Assembly (NCBI GenBank): GCA_029838195.1
Contig: JALGVJ010000005.1
Location: 62,001-126,000 of the forward strand
Length of the DNA: 64,000 nt
Direction of reading: 5' to 3'
From: Promethearchaeota archaeon
Lineage (GTDB): Archaea > Asgardarchaeota > Lokiarchaeia > Sigyniarchaeales > SOKP01
Shown: piece after piece, positions 7,750 to 14,218 of the stretch
Layout of the letters: every line of letters begins with the position of its first letter
How positions within the stretch are numbered: the first letter of the stretch is position 1
The notes under the pieces: generated by a model
The model's input: only the letters and a program-made list of their open reading frames with translations
Told to the model about the DNA's origin: nothing
The model's database searches: none
Program-made: the position numbers and the translations under genes

Positions 7750-8042
7750 TTTTGAAAAAGAAGATCAATATCATTTCTTTTCGTTTTCTTCTTTATGAAT
7801 AAATCATACAAACCAATATACCAGCACAAAACATCATGCGGTGTTTGGGAAAAGAAAATTTTCTCCGCCACCTTGCTTATCAGGTCGTCAGAAGGATGTG
7901 TGAAATTTTGCTCCACATATAATTGACGCTCTGCTAATAACCAACATAATATGTCGTAAGGATGTTTCTTTTCCCATATATAATACGCTGCAACGCTAAT
8001 CTCCTCATCGGAAATGTCATGCTTTAACTTCATTTCTCGCAC
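7746..8042 (-). CDS. DUF2934-like protein with two tandem repeats
   Basis: A 98-residue protein made of two similar units: VAAYYIWEKKHPYDILCWLLAERQLY (about residues 17-42) and VAEKIFFSQTPHDVLCWYIGLYDLF (about 57-82). Each has the A-x-x-I-x(n)-P-x-D-x-L-x-W pattern that recalls the short DUF2934 helix motif (often IWE..G.P.GRD..HWL.AE). Function of DUF2934 is unknown. The stop codon overlaps the next frame (ATGA), so it probably heads a small minus-strand transcript. Family assignment is tentative; the repeat itself is directly visible. Confidence 0.5.
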   Translation of the reverse strand: MREMKLKHDISDEEISVAAYYIWEKKHPYDILCWLLAERQLYVEQNFTHPSDDLISKVAEKIFFSQTPHDVLCWYIGLYDLFIKKKTKRNDIDLLFQK

Positions 8043-8227
8043 CCCACCCCTTGCCTTTTTTTAATAATCTTCATTTTTACATAATTCCATGTCTTAATAA
8101 TTTATCTCTCTAATAAAAGGGATACAACACGAAATATATATTTTTATTTATTTTGAATGTTTTAAGAACAAATGAAATAAATTAAAATTCGATAATTTCA
8201 TTATTTTAGTTAAAAAAATGGTCGTCA

Positions 8228-8440
8228 ATGATAATCATGGATGATAAAGTAGAGGAGAAAGACCTTGTAGATAATAAAAACTTAAATAAAAAAAATCAAG
8301 TTCCAAAGGAATGCGATCACGATTTTATTCATGAGGATTTATCCCAGATTTTTATTACTTTTAATAGCTCGAACGAATATGATTATCTCTTTCAGTCAAG
8401 GAATGCAATGTTTATTCTGAACATGATTAAACTTGTTTGA
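8228..8440 (+). CDS. Doubtful small hypothetical protein
   Basis: A 70-codon frame with an acidic, Asn-rich composition and no recognisable domain. There is no convincing RBS, and it stands alone between divergent and convergent neighbours. It may be non-coding. The flanking stretches 8043-8227 and 8441-8584 show nothing else. Confidence 0.25.
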   Translation: MIIMDDKVEEKDLVDNKNLNKKNQVPKECDHDFIHEDLSQIFITFNSSNEYDYLFQSRNAMFILNMIKLV

Positions 8441-8584
8441 ATGAAAGAACTTCCCTCATATCAACATTAAACCTTTTTAAAATATTATTAGACCAAAATC
8501 ATTTCTAATTTAAAGAAAGTAAGTATTTCTTTACTTTTATTCAAGATAAAAATATGAAAAAAAGAGAGTTTTAATTATTATTAG

Positions 8585-8592
8585 AAAAAAAA
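8585..8592 (-). terminator. oligo-T terminator after the Cys-rich peptide gene
   Basis: Eight consecutive T on the minus strand (A on the plus strand) lie about 23 bases after the peptide stop codon. Confidence 0.4.
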
Positions 8593-8614
8593 TAGAAGAT
8601 TAGCCAGGTTTTTC

Positions 8615-8722
8615 TTAGCACGCATCTCCTCCACACTTACAGGAGAGACTAATGCATGCATCTCCACCGCATTTACAGCTTACGGCTTCAATCTTTTTCT
8701 TTTCTTTTTTTACGATTTTCAT
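8615..8722 (-). CDS. 35-residue peptide with a duplicated nine-residue Cys motif, candidate RiPP precursor or metal-binding peptide
   Basis: Reading the minus strand from ATG 8722 to TAA 8615 gives a 35-residue peptide. Residues 2-10 are Lys-rich, and residues 15-23 and 27-35 are two identical copies of S-C-K-C-G-G-D-A-C joined by a three-residue linker; the last Cys is the C-terminal residue. The Gly and Ser codons differ between the copies while the residues do not, a sign of selection on protein. There is an AGGT-type RBS 7-10 bases before ATG, a TATA box and an 8-bp palindrome upstream, and a T8 terminator downstream. Short leader plus repeated Cys/Asp/Gly core resembles radical-SAM-modified thioether peptides; a small thiol metal binder is the alternative. 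A radical SAM/SPASM enzyme lies 3 kb away. Confidence 0.65.
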   Translation of the reverse strand: MKIVKKEKKKIEAVSCKCGGDACISLSCKCGGDAC

Positions 8723-8760
8723 TTTTTTTACCTTTTTTAGTTTTGTTTTAAATTTATTAG

Positions 8761-8781
8761 AACAAATTAATTGAATTTGTT
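8761..8781. promoter_or_regulatory. Perfect palindrome at the predicted start of the peptide transcript, possible operator
   Basis: AACAAATT, five bases, AATTTGTT: a perfect 8-bp inverted repeat. It lies 17-37 bases downstream of the TATA box (minus-strand direction), where transcription should begin, a common position for archaeal repressor sites. The binding protein is unknown. Confidence 0.45.
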
Positions 8782-8797
8782 ATACTAACTGATTAGG

Positions 8798-8808
8798 TAA
8801 TATATAAA
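8798..8808 (-). promoter_or_regulatory. TATA box of the Cys-rich peptide gene
   Basis: On the minus strand the sequence reads TTTATATATTA preceded by an A-rich BRE-like stretch, about 75 bases before the peptide ATG. It fits the archaeal TATA consensus well. Confidence 0.5.
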
Positions 8809-8949
8809 TTCATTGGTTATAGAGGGTAGTATGAGTGTTTTACAAAATGGTGTGAATTAATGGGTTTGTTATAAAAAGGATTTAAGGAGTATGAGGGATT
8901 TCAAGAATAATATGAATGCAAGTAAAAAGGGGGTGAAAGATCCGATGGA

Positions 8950-9717
8950 TTAAGGTGGGGAGGATTTTTTAAAGGATTGGAATAATTCTTCGATTTGTTC
9001 ATAGGAGCCTAGAAGATTTTTAATTTTGGGGTTGCTTAATCCTTTGATGGCATCGCCTTCATAGAATTTTTTACCATCTTTTAAGATAAAGACTTTTTGA
9101 GCCCATTTTTCGACAAAAAAAAGGTGGTGGGTCGTGAATAAGATGGTCATTTTTTCTTGAGTGCGCAAGGTTTCGATAATTTTGATGTGATTATGAATGG
9201 ATTGAAAATCTAGATTAGCAAACGGTTCATCGAGGATGAGCAATTTAGGCTTAAGCACGAGCAAGCCAGCGAGGGCGGCTCTTTTTTTTTGCCCCCAAGA
9301 GAGATTAAAGGGGGATTCATTTTTATAGTGTAAGAGATTTACGGCTTTTAAAGCCCATTCCGTGCGTTTTTGGACCTCCTCTTCGGGTAATTTTAGATTT
9401 CGCGCGCCAAATGCCACGTCTTCGGCGATAGTAGGGGCGAAGAGTTGGTCATCGGGGTTTTGGAATAAGAATCCGATTTGTTGGCGTATTTTCCAGAGTT
9501 GTTTTCGATTTCTTGTTAAAGTTTTTCCAAATATCTTAATGGTCCCGGATTTAGGTTTTAATAATCCGACCATGAGTCGAAGTAAAGTAGATTTTCCGGC
9601 ACCATTATTTCCGAGTAGGGCATAAATTGATTCTTGTTCGATTTGCAAGCTGATATTTTCAAGAGAAAATCCTGAGTTATATTTAAAACTAAGGTTTTCA
9701 ATTTCTACTGCAAGAAT
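8950..9717 (-). CDS. cbiO: Metal ECF transporter ATPase (CbiO/EcfA)
   Basis: ABC ATPase of about 230-255 residues with Walker A GNNGAGKST, Q-loop FLFQNPDDQLFAPTIAEDVAFG (typical of CbiO/EcfA), signature NLSWGQKKR, Walker B LLILDEPFANLD and the switch His in TTHHL. It powers import with CbiQ as the energy-coupling partner. Homologous sequence (AVEIENLSFKY) continues upstream of the first standard start (TTG 9648), up to about 9717, overlapping the end of cbiQ. No ATG, GTG or TTG lies in frame there; an AGGAGG-preceded ATG at 9724 is out of frame by one base. Either a rare ATT start at 9717 is used, or a single-base error or frameshift hides the real ATG. The signature Trp (LSWGQ) in place of the usual Gly is noteworthy. 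Confidence 0.9.
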   Translation of the reverse strand: MLAVEIENLSFKYNSGFSLENISLQIEQESIYALLGNNGAGKSTLLRLMVGLLKPKSGTIKIFGKTLTRNRKQLWKIRQQIGFLFQNPDDQLFAPTIAEDVAFGARNLKLPEEEVQKRTEWALKAVNLLHYKNESPFNLSWGQKKRAALAGLLVLKPKLLILDEPFANLDFQSIHNHIKIIETLRTQEKMTILFTTHHLFFVEKWAQKVFILKDGKKFYEGDAIKGLSNPKIKNLLGSYEQIEELFQSFKKSSPP

Positions 9718-10511
9718 AGGGCATAAACCTCCTGATAGAATGCTTTCAAGTCAAGGAAAAAAAGAAAAGAGATCACGAGGAGAAGGAATCCTAATAACGT
9801 TAATGCGTCCCAAATTTTCAATTTTTTTTTAGAAAAGGTGATTTCACCGGAAAAGCCCCGCATTTTAAGGCTTTCATAAAGACGCTCGCTACGGTCCATG
9901 TTGATGATAATGCTTTTTGCCATAATATAAGCGTGGGTTTTCAATTTTGACCAATACGATGTAATTTTTTTCCCCCGTAATTCTTGAGCCTCGAGAATTT
10001 TTTTATTAGAATCAGCCAATATGGGGAGATAATGAAGCATGATCACGAGGCTTCCAATGAAGAAAGAAGGAATGACTTTAGCCTTGGTGAGAGCTTCGAT
10101 AAATTCCGAATAGGTGAGAGAAGACATAAACGCCATGAAAATGAAAATCGCCCCAAAAATCCTCAAGAAGAGAAGGAGTGCTAAGATGATTCCTTCTTGA
10201 TAAATGATAAGGGTGATGCCGAAGAAAAGGCGATACGCAACTGTATTCCCTATATAGAGGGGAAGAAAAATGGTGATGAGCAGGATGAAAGGGAGAACTT
10301 TTAAGATCCGCTTTAAGATTCTACTTAATTTTAATTTAGCGATTATGGAAATTAGAAAAGTAGAGAGAATTAGGGTGAAAATGAGAAAAATGTCATTTAC
10401 AAGTAAAAAAGGCACTACAAAAATAAACGGTAAAAGGAACCGGATTAGAGGATGAATTGTAGACAAAATTGTGGATTCGTGCTCATGTCTGAAGGGTAAT
10501 ACCGAGTCCAT
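9705..10511 (-). CDS. cbiQ: ECF transporter transmembrane protein CbiQ (EcfT)
   Basis: A 268-residue membrane protein with about five hydrophobic helices and the two cytosolic coupling helices carrying the Ala-Arg-Gly-type motifs of EcfT: EAQELRGKK and RSERLYESLKMRGFSGE. These contact the ATPase. CbiQ transmits ATP hydrolysis to the substrate-binding component CbiM, which lies 425 bases away on the opposite strand. The gene overlaps cbiO by a few bases, so the two are co-translated. ATG 10511 gives the N-terminal MDSVLPFRHEHES, typical of CbiQ. Complete. Confidence 0.9.
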   Translation of the reverse strand: MDSVLPFRHEHESTILSTIHPLIRFLLPFIFVVPFLLVNDIFLIFTLILSTFLISIIAKLKLSRILKRILKVLPFILLITIFLPLYIGNTVAYRLFFGITLIIYQEGIILALLLFLRIFGAIFIFMAFMSSLTYSEFIEALTKAKVIPSFFIGSLVIMLHYLPILADSNKKILEAQELRGKKITSYWSKLKTHAYIMAKSIIINMDRSERLYESLKMRGFSGEITFSKKKLKIWDALTLLGFLLLVISFLFFLDLKAFYQEVYALFLQ

Positions 10512-10936
10512 TTTCTTTCTATTTTTTTGTTTTTTTATGCAGACCTTAATTTCAAGATGAAAAAATTTAGAATGCTTAAAAAGAATTTATTTATAAAAAA
10601 TTTGCGAGATTTCGGATCATACTTGATAAATTATATTTTTAAAACTTGAACCAGCTTTAATTTCAATAAGGCAGAATTATAATCTCATATAACGATTCAA
10701 AATGGCTTTCTTTAAAAATTGATTTCGGATTACCATATTTCTTTAGATTTAGGTTTTTTTTTAGCTAATTAAGGAAATTTAATTCATTATTTAACCTTTT
10801 TTAATTATTTTATTGCTCTTCATACTTGGTTATAATATAGTAATACTTTTAAATAATTTATAATTTATAATTTATAATACTAACTTTCAAAATAGTAATA
10901 TCTTAAAAATAAAATATAAAAATAAATGATAAAAAA
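10512..10936. other. Divergent control region between cbiQO and cbiMN
   Basis: A 425-base AT-rich region separating the two halves of one transporter on opposite strands. It holds a heptamer tandem repeat (10853-10880) and two direct copies of ATAGTAATA (10837-10845 and 10892-10900), both just upstream of cbiM, plausible binding sites for a metal regulator. No riboswitch-like structure was recognised. Confidence 0.4.
10853..10880 (+). repeat. Tandem heptamer repeat ATAATTT
   Basis: Three perfect copies of ATAATTT followed by a fourth that ends ATAATAC, placed between two direct copies of ATAGTAATA. It may overlap the promoter of cbiM. Confidence 0.7.
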
Positions 10937-11608
10937 ATGCACATACCAGATGGACTTTTAGATCCCTTCACAATTGTTATTTTGTGGGCCACGAGCATTA
11001 TAATGATGGTTTTTGGATTTAAAAAAATCAAGAAAATTTTTGAAAGCGAAGATTCAGAGAAAATGATACCTTACATTGGCGTATTAGCTGCGGTAATTTT
11101 CGCCTTTCAATTTGTAAATTATCCCGTACCAGGAGGAACTTCCGGGCATCTCGTCGGAGGCACATTAGTTGCCGTTATACTGGGGCCATGGGCAGCAATT
11201 CTCGTTCTGTTCTTAGTATTGGTCGTTCAAAGCTTATTTGGTGATGGGGGCATTACGGCTTTAGGAGCGAATACTTTTAACATGGGGATCATTGGGGGCA
11301 TGGTAGGTTTTTATATCGTCAAATTAGTAATGCATGGATTAAATAAGACCAATTGGAGCAAAGAATTAAGAATGGCAATTGGAACAGCCATAGGGTCTTA
11401 CATTGGAATAGTATTAGCCGCCTTGAGTTGTGGAATCGAAATTGGAATAGGAGGGATCATTCCGATGAATATTGCTATAATGGCCATGGTTTATTGGCAT
11501 TTATTAATTGGCATTGGCGAAGCGGTAATTTCTGCATTGATTATATTTTATATTTATAAAGCGAAGCCGTCTTTGATCATGACAGAGCGGCAATTGGGGG
11601 TAATTTAA
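10937..11608 (+). CDS. cbiM: Cobalt/nickel ECF substrate-binding protein CbiM
   Basis: A 223-residue membrane protein beginning MHIPDGLL, the invariant CbiM/NikM N-terminus whose Met amine, His2 and nearby residues bind Co2+ or Ni2+. Typical internal motifs follow: FVNYPVPGGTSGHLVGG with a second metal-site His, and LGANTFNMGIIGG. About six membrane helices. It is the specificity component for the CbiQ-CbiO energy module on the opposite strand. The stop is followed two bases later by the cbiN-like gene. Cobalt versus nickel cannot be decided from sequence; cobalamin use or Ni enzymes elsewhere in the genome would decide. Confidence 0.93.
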   Translation: MHIPDGLLDPFTIVILWATSIIMMVFGFKKIKKIFESEDSEKMIPYIGVLAAVIFAFQFVNYPVPGGTSGHLVGGTLVAVILGPWAAILVLFLVLVVQSLFGDGGITALGANTFNMGIIGGMVGFYIVKLVMHGLNKTNWSKELRMAIGTAIGSYIGIVLAALSCGIEIGIGGIIPMNIAIMAMVYWHLLIGIGEAVISALIIFYIYKAKPSLIMTERQLGVI

Positions 11609-11610
11609 GG

Positions 11611-11931
11611 ATGCAACCGTTAATTCGATATAAAGGGGTTATTTTAACCATAGCTATAACCCTCATGGTGCTTCTATTGATGATTGCAATCGGTTTTTCT
11701 ATTGGGATTTTATCTGACAATCCCGATGGCTTGGAAAGAGTATTGATTGATGCTAAAGGGGAACATTGGTTAGAAAATTTACCCTCACCTTGGGAGCCCA
11801 TCTTAGGAGGAATCGAAAATGAGTACATTGCAGGCGTCTTGGGAGTGATTTTAACCTTGGTAATCATCATAGGGATATTCTATCTTATTATCATCTTGAA
11901 AAAGAAGAAAGAAGAGAACGATAATGAATAA
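11611..11931 (+). CDS. CbiN-like PDGLE-domain transporter component
   Basis: A 106-residue protein with two membrane helices (about residues 9-33 and 75-98) flanking an outside loop that starts NPDGLERV, the defining PDGLE motif of CbiN/NikN-type accessory subunits of metal ECF transporters. It assists CbiM in substrate loading. It starts two bases after cbiM and is surely in the same operon. The C-terminus is a short charged tail (KKKKEEN). Confidence 0.88.
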   Translation: MQPLIRYKGVILTIAITLMVLLLMIAIGFSIGILSDNPDGLERVLIDAKGEHWLENLPSPWEPILGGIENEYIAGVLGVILTLVIIIGIFYLIIILKKKKEENDNE

Positions 11932-12100
11932 GATCTTAAAGAATTCTCGATTATACAGACGCTCGACCATTTTTTAAAGGTGGTACTTCATAATTACCTC
12001 TTAAGAACTGATAATAATTCTTATTTTCCAATTTTTTTTAATAAATTAATGTTTAATCGCGTCTAAATGAAATAAAATGAGAGAAAAATAAAAACAAAAC

Positions 12101-12676
12101 TTACTCTTTTTCTAGCGTTCTCCCGTTCTTGTAGCTTATATCAAGGAATTGTTTTTTAGCTTGAGAAGGTAATAACGCATTTTTTATGGATTCTATTAAA
12201 TCTTCTTGAAAATCGTTAAAATTCTCGCCCGTTAGAGCGGAAATTTCGAAGTATCGCATGTTATTTTGTTGCGCTATTTTTAGAGCATCTTCTCTTGAAA
12301 CCACCCGAGGATTACTATCAATTTTATTTGCTATAAGGTAGGTTTGTATAAGATTTTCGTTTTTGATAAGAGGGAGCCAAGATGAAATATTTAAAAAAGA
12401 AGGAAACCGAACCACGGAAAAAGTTAGAATGAGGACGTGCGCACTTTCAAAAAATTTTTCTTGAAAATCTCTAAATTGAGTTTGTCCTCCTAGGTCCCAT
12501 ATCTGGGCATGAATTAGATTTTCCTCCGAGATCTTAAGATGGTGGAAATCGATTCCAACCGTCATTTCTCTATTCTTGCTTAAATCCAATGTCCCTGTTA
12601 ATTTTTGAGCTATAGTTGTCTTTCCGACACCGCCATCTCCGCAGAGAACAATCTTTAACCAAGTTTTTGTTGACAT
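12101..12676 (-). CDS. Ras/Rab-like small GTPase
   Basis: A 191-residue small GTPase with all G motifs in order: G1 GDGGVGKT (13-20), a switch-I Thr in EMTVGIDF, G3 WDLGGQ, G4 NKID and G5 SALTG. DLGGQ with Gly at the usual catalytic-Gln-preceding site and VGIDFHHLKI resemble Rab/Ras-type eukaryotic proteins and the large Asgard GTPase sets. There is no C-terminal Cys/prenylation motif, so membrane anchoring is not predicted. Ras-like GTPases with Roadblock and longin proteins are considered the Asgard precursor of eukaryotic membrane-traffic regulation. It stands alone, divergent from pyrI. Confidence 0.9.
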   Translation of the reverse strand: MSTKTWLKIVLCGDGGVGKTTIAQKLTGTLDLSKNREMTVGIDFHHLKISEENLIHAQIWDLGGQTQFRDFQEKFFESAHVLILTFSVVRFPSFLNISSWLPLIKNENLIQTYLIANKIDSNPRVVSREDALKIAQQNNMRYFEISALTGENFNDFQEDLIESIKNALLPSQAKKQFLDISYKNGRTLEKE

Positions 12677-13026
12677 TTTAAGAACTTAATCAATTATGAG
12701 AGATGTATTTTAAAATAAAAGGATAAAATCCTTAATCATTTAAAATATCCCTTAATCTATTTAATTTATTAATAGCGTATGGCGAAATGAATAAAATTCA
12801 TTTATTAATTTTAATTGAAAAGAAGACCTATATAAAGTTTTCTTATTTTAAGAAGGTCATAAAATTAGCGCATATTAAAGGCTCCAATAATGCGCAAAGA
12901 TAAAAAGAATTATCTGTCAATAAGAGATTTCAATCGGATATAAAATTAATAAAAAAAATTAATCTTAATAGGAGTGTTAATTTAAGCTAGAATGATTTCA
13001 TTTCTTAAAGAAAATCAATACCTACC
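12677..13026. other. Divergent intergenic region with promoter and hairpin ahead of pyrI
   Basis: A strong TATA box (12828-12837) is followed about 190 bases later by the pyrI ATG, leaving an unusually long leader. The leader holds an imperfect inverted repeat, GCGCATATT (12868-12876) with AATAATGCGC (12886-12895). It may be a pyrI leader structure or an independent small RNA. The rest is AT-rich without other signals. Confidence 0.35.
12828..12837 (+). promoter_or_regulatory. TATA box upstream of pyrI leader
   Basis: CTATATAAAG matches the archaeal TATA consensus closely, preceded by a purine-rich BRE-like GAAAAGAAGA. The start site should lie near 12860. Confidence 0.5.
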
Positions 13027-13536
13027 ATGTCAGAAGAAAAATTAAAAATAGAGCGCATTAAGAAGGGAACAGTAATAGATCACGTGGAAAGCGGTTATGC
13101 TCTAACGATATTGAATTTAACGGGCTTAGATGAATCGCCGAATTTAATGACAATTGGAGTAAATGTAAATTCAAAAAAATTTGGAAAAAAAGACATAATT
13201 AAAATCGAGAACGTGTTTTTAACTGAAGTACAAATGCAACAAATATCCATCTTATCCCCTAATGCAACCATTTCTTTAATCGAAGATTATAAAGTGATAG
13301 AAAAAAAAAGAGTGAAACTTCCAAAAATAATCAAGAAACTCATCGTGTGTACCAATAGAACGTGCATAACAAATTCACGGGAAGAGCCAATAGATTATGA
13401 ATTTAACGTGTTGCAAGAAAAACCATTGAGGATTCAATGTGTTTATTGCGATAGAATATACCGATTGGATGAGATCATTTTTGCCACCAAGAGGAAAAAA
13501 GAGAATAAATTTCTAAAGCAAATAATTGAATTATAA
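13027..13536 (+). CDS. pyrI: Aspartate carbamoyltransferase regulatory chain PyrI
   Basis: A 169-residue PyrI. The N-terminal allosteric domain has KIERIKKGTVIDHVESGYAL, the nucleotide-binding start of the family, and the C-terminal zinc domain has four Cys in CTNRTC and CVYC. PyrI binds ATP/CTP and holds the catalytic PyrB trimers together in pyrimidine biosynthesis. In most archaea pyrB sits directly upstream; here no pyrB is in the window, so it is an orphan locus. ATG 13027 matches the family's usual N-terminus. Confidence 0.92.
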   Translation: MSEEKLKIERIKKGTVIDHVESGYALTILNLTGLDESPNLMTIGVNVNSKKFGKKDIIKIENVFLTEVQMQQISILSPNATISLIEDYKVIEKKRVKLPKIIKKLIVCTNRTCITNSREEPIDYEFNVLQEKPLRIQCVYCDRIYRLDEIIFATKRKKENKFLKQIIEL

Positions 13537-13657
13537 TTAGAATCGATATATTGTCCCCTCATTTGACTTTTTTATTCCTTAATTTTCCGTTTCATTTTTC
13601 AAATTACCTTGAAAAAGGAAAATGGATAACAATAATCAAATTAAAATATAGATGCTT

Positions 13658-14089
13658 TTAGTAAAACATTAATAACGTATGAATCAGAGTTCCCACAATC
13701 ATGAATAAAAAAAAGTAAATTCCTACTCCGGGTAAAATAATATTTTTCCAATTCCACGTTTCTTTATCATATTTATATCTAAAAAAGACGAAACTCACGA
13801 AGAAAGGAAATAAAAACCAAAATGCAAGCATCCAGATAAAAAGGGACCATCCCACAAATCCGAGGATGTATCGCCCGACAAATGCACTCAATATGCCAGT
13901 TGCGGCCCTAATCCAATACATGCGCGTTTCTTTTCTTAAACGGATTTCGAGCTCATCTTCTTTTTCTTTAATTTCTTTTTTTTCTTCAATTTTTTTAACT
14001 TCTTTTGGAGGCAATTGTTTTTGTTTTTCCTTGATTAGTTGTTTTCTTCGTTTTCTGAGGTCAACTTTTTTCTTTCTCCTTTTAAACAT
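13658..14089 (-). CDS. Membrane protein with basic coiled N-terminus
   Basis: A 143-residue protein of unknown family. Residues 1-55 are extremely Lys/Arg/Glu-rich and probably form a charged coil; three hydrophobic segments follow (about 61-80, 83-103 and 117-140). The basic stretch implies the N-terminus stays in the cytosol. A well-formed, probably real small membrane protein, but no function is suggested by motifs or neighbours. It is divergent from the RqcH gene. Confidence 0.5.
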   Translation of the reverse strand: MFKRRKKKVDLRKRRKQLIKEKQKQLPPKEVKKIEEKKEIKEKEDELEIRLRKETRMYWIRAATGILSAFVGRYILGFVGWSLFIWMLAFWFLFPFFVSFVFFRYKYDKETWNWKNIILPGVGIYFFLFMIVGTLIHTLLMFY

Positions 14090-14218
14090 ATTTATATATT
14101 ATTATTAAAATAAAATAATCTTTCTATTTTTATTCAAAAAGAAGACGTGTTCAAGATTCTCTAAGTTTTAAAGATTAAAATCATTATAATTTCACGTAAA
14201 ATTGGCTGGGATGATGGG

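Noticed and set aside
9362..9625. Plus-strand 87-codon frame inside cbiO
   Set aside because: Antisense to conserved Walker and Q-loop coding sequence; low-complexity product.
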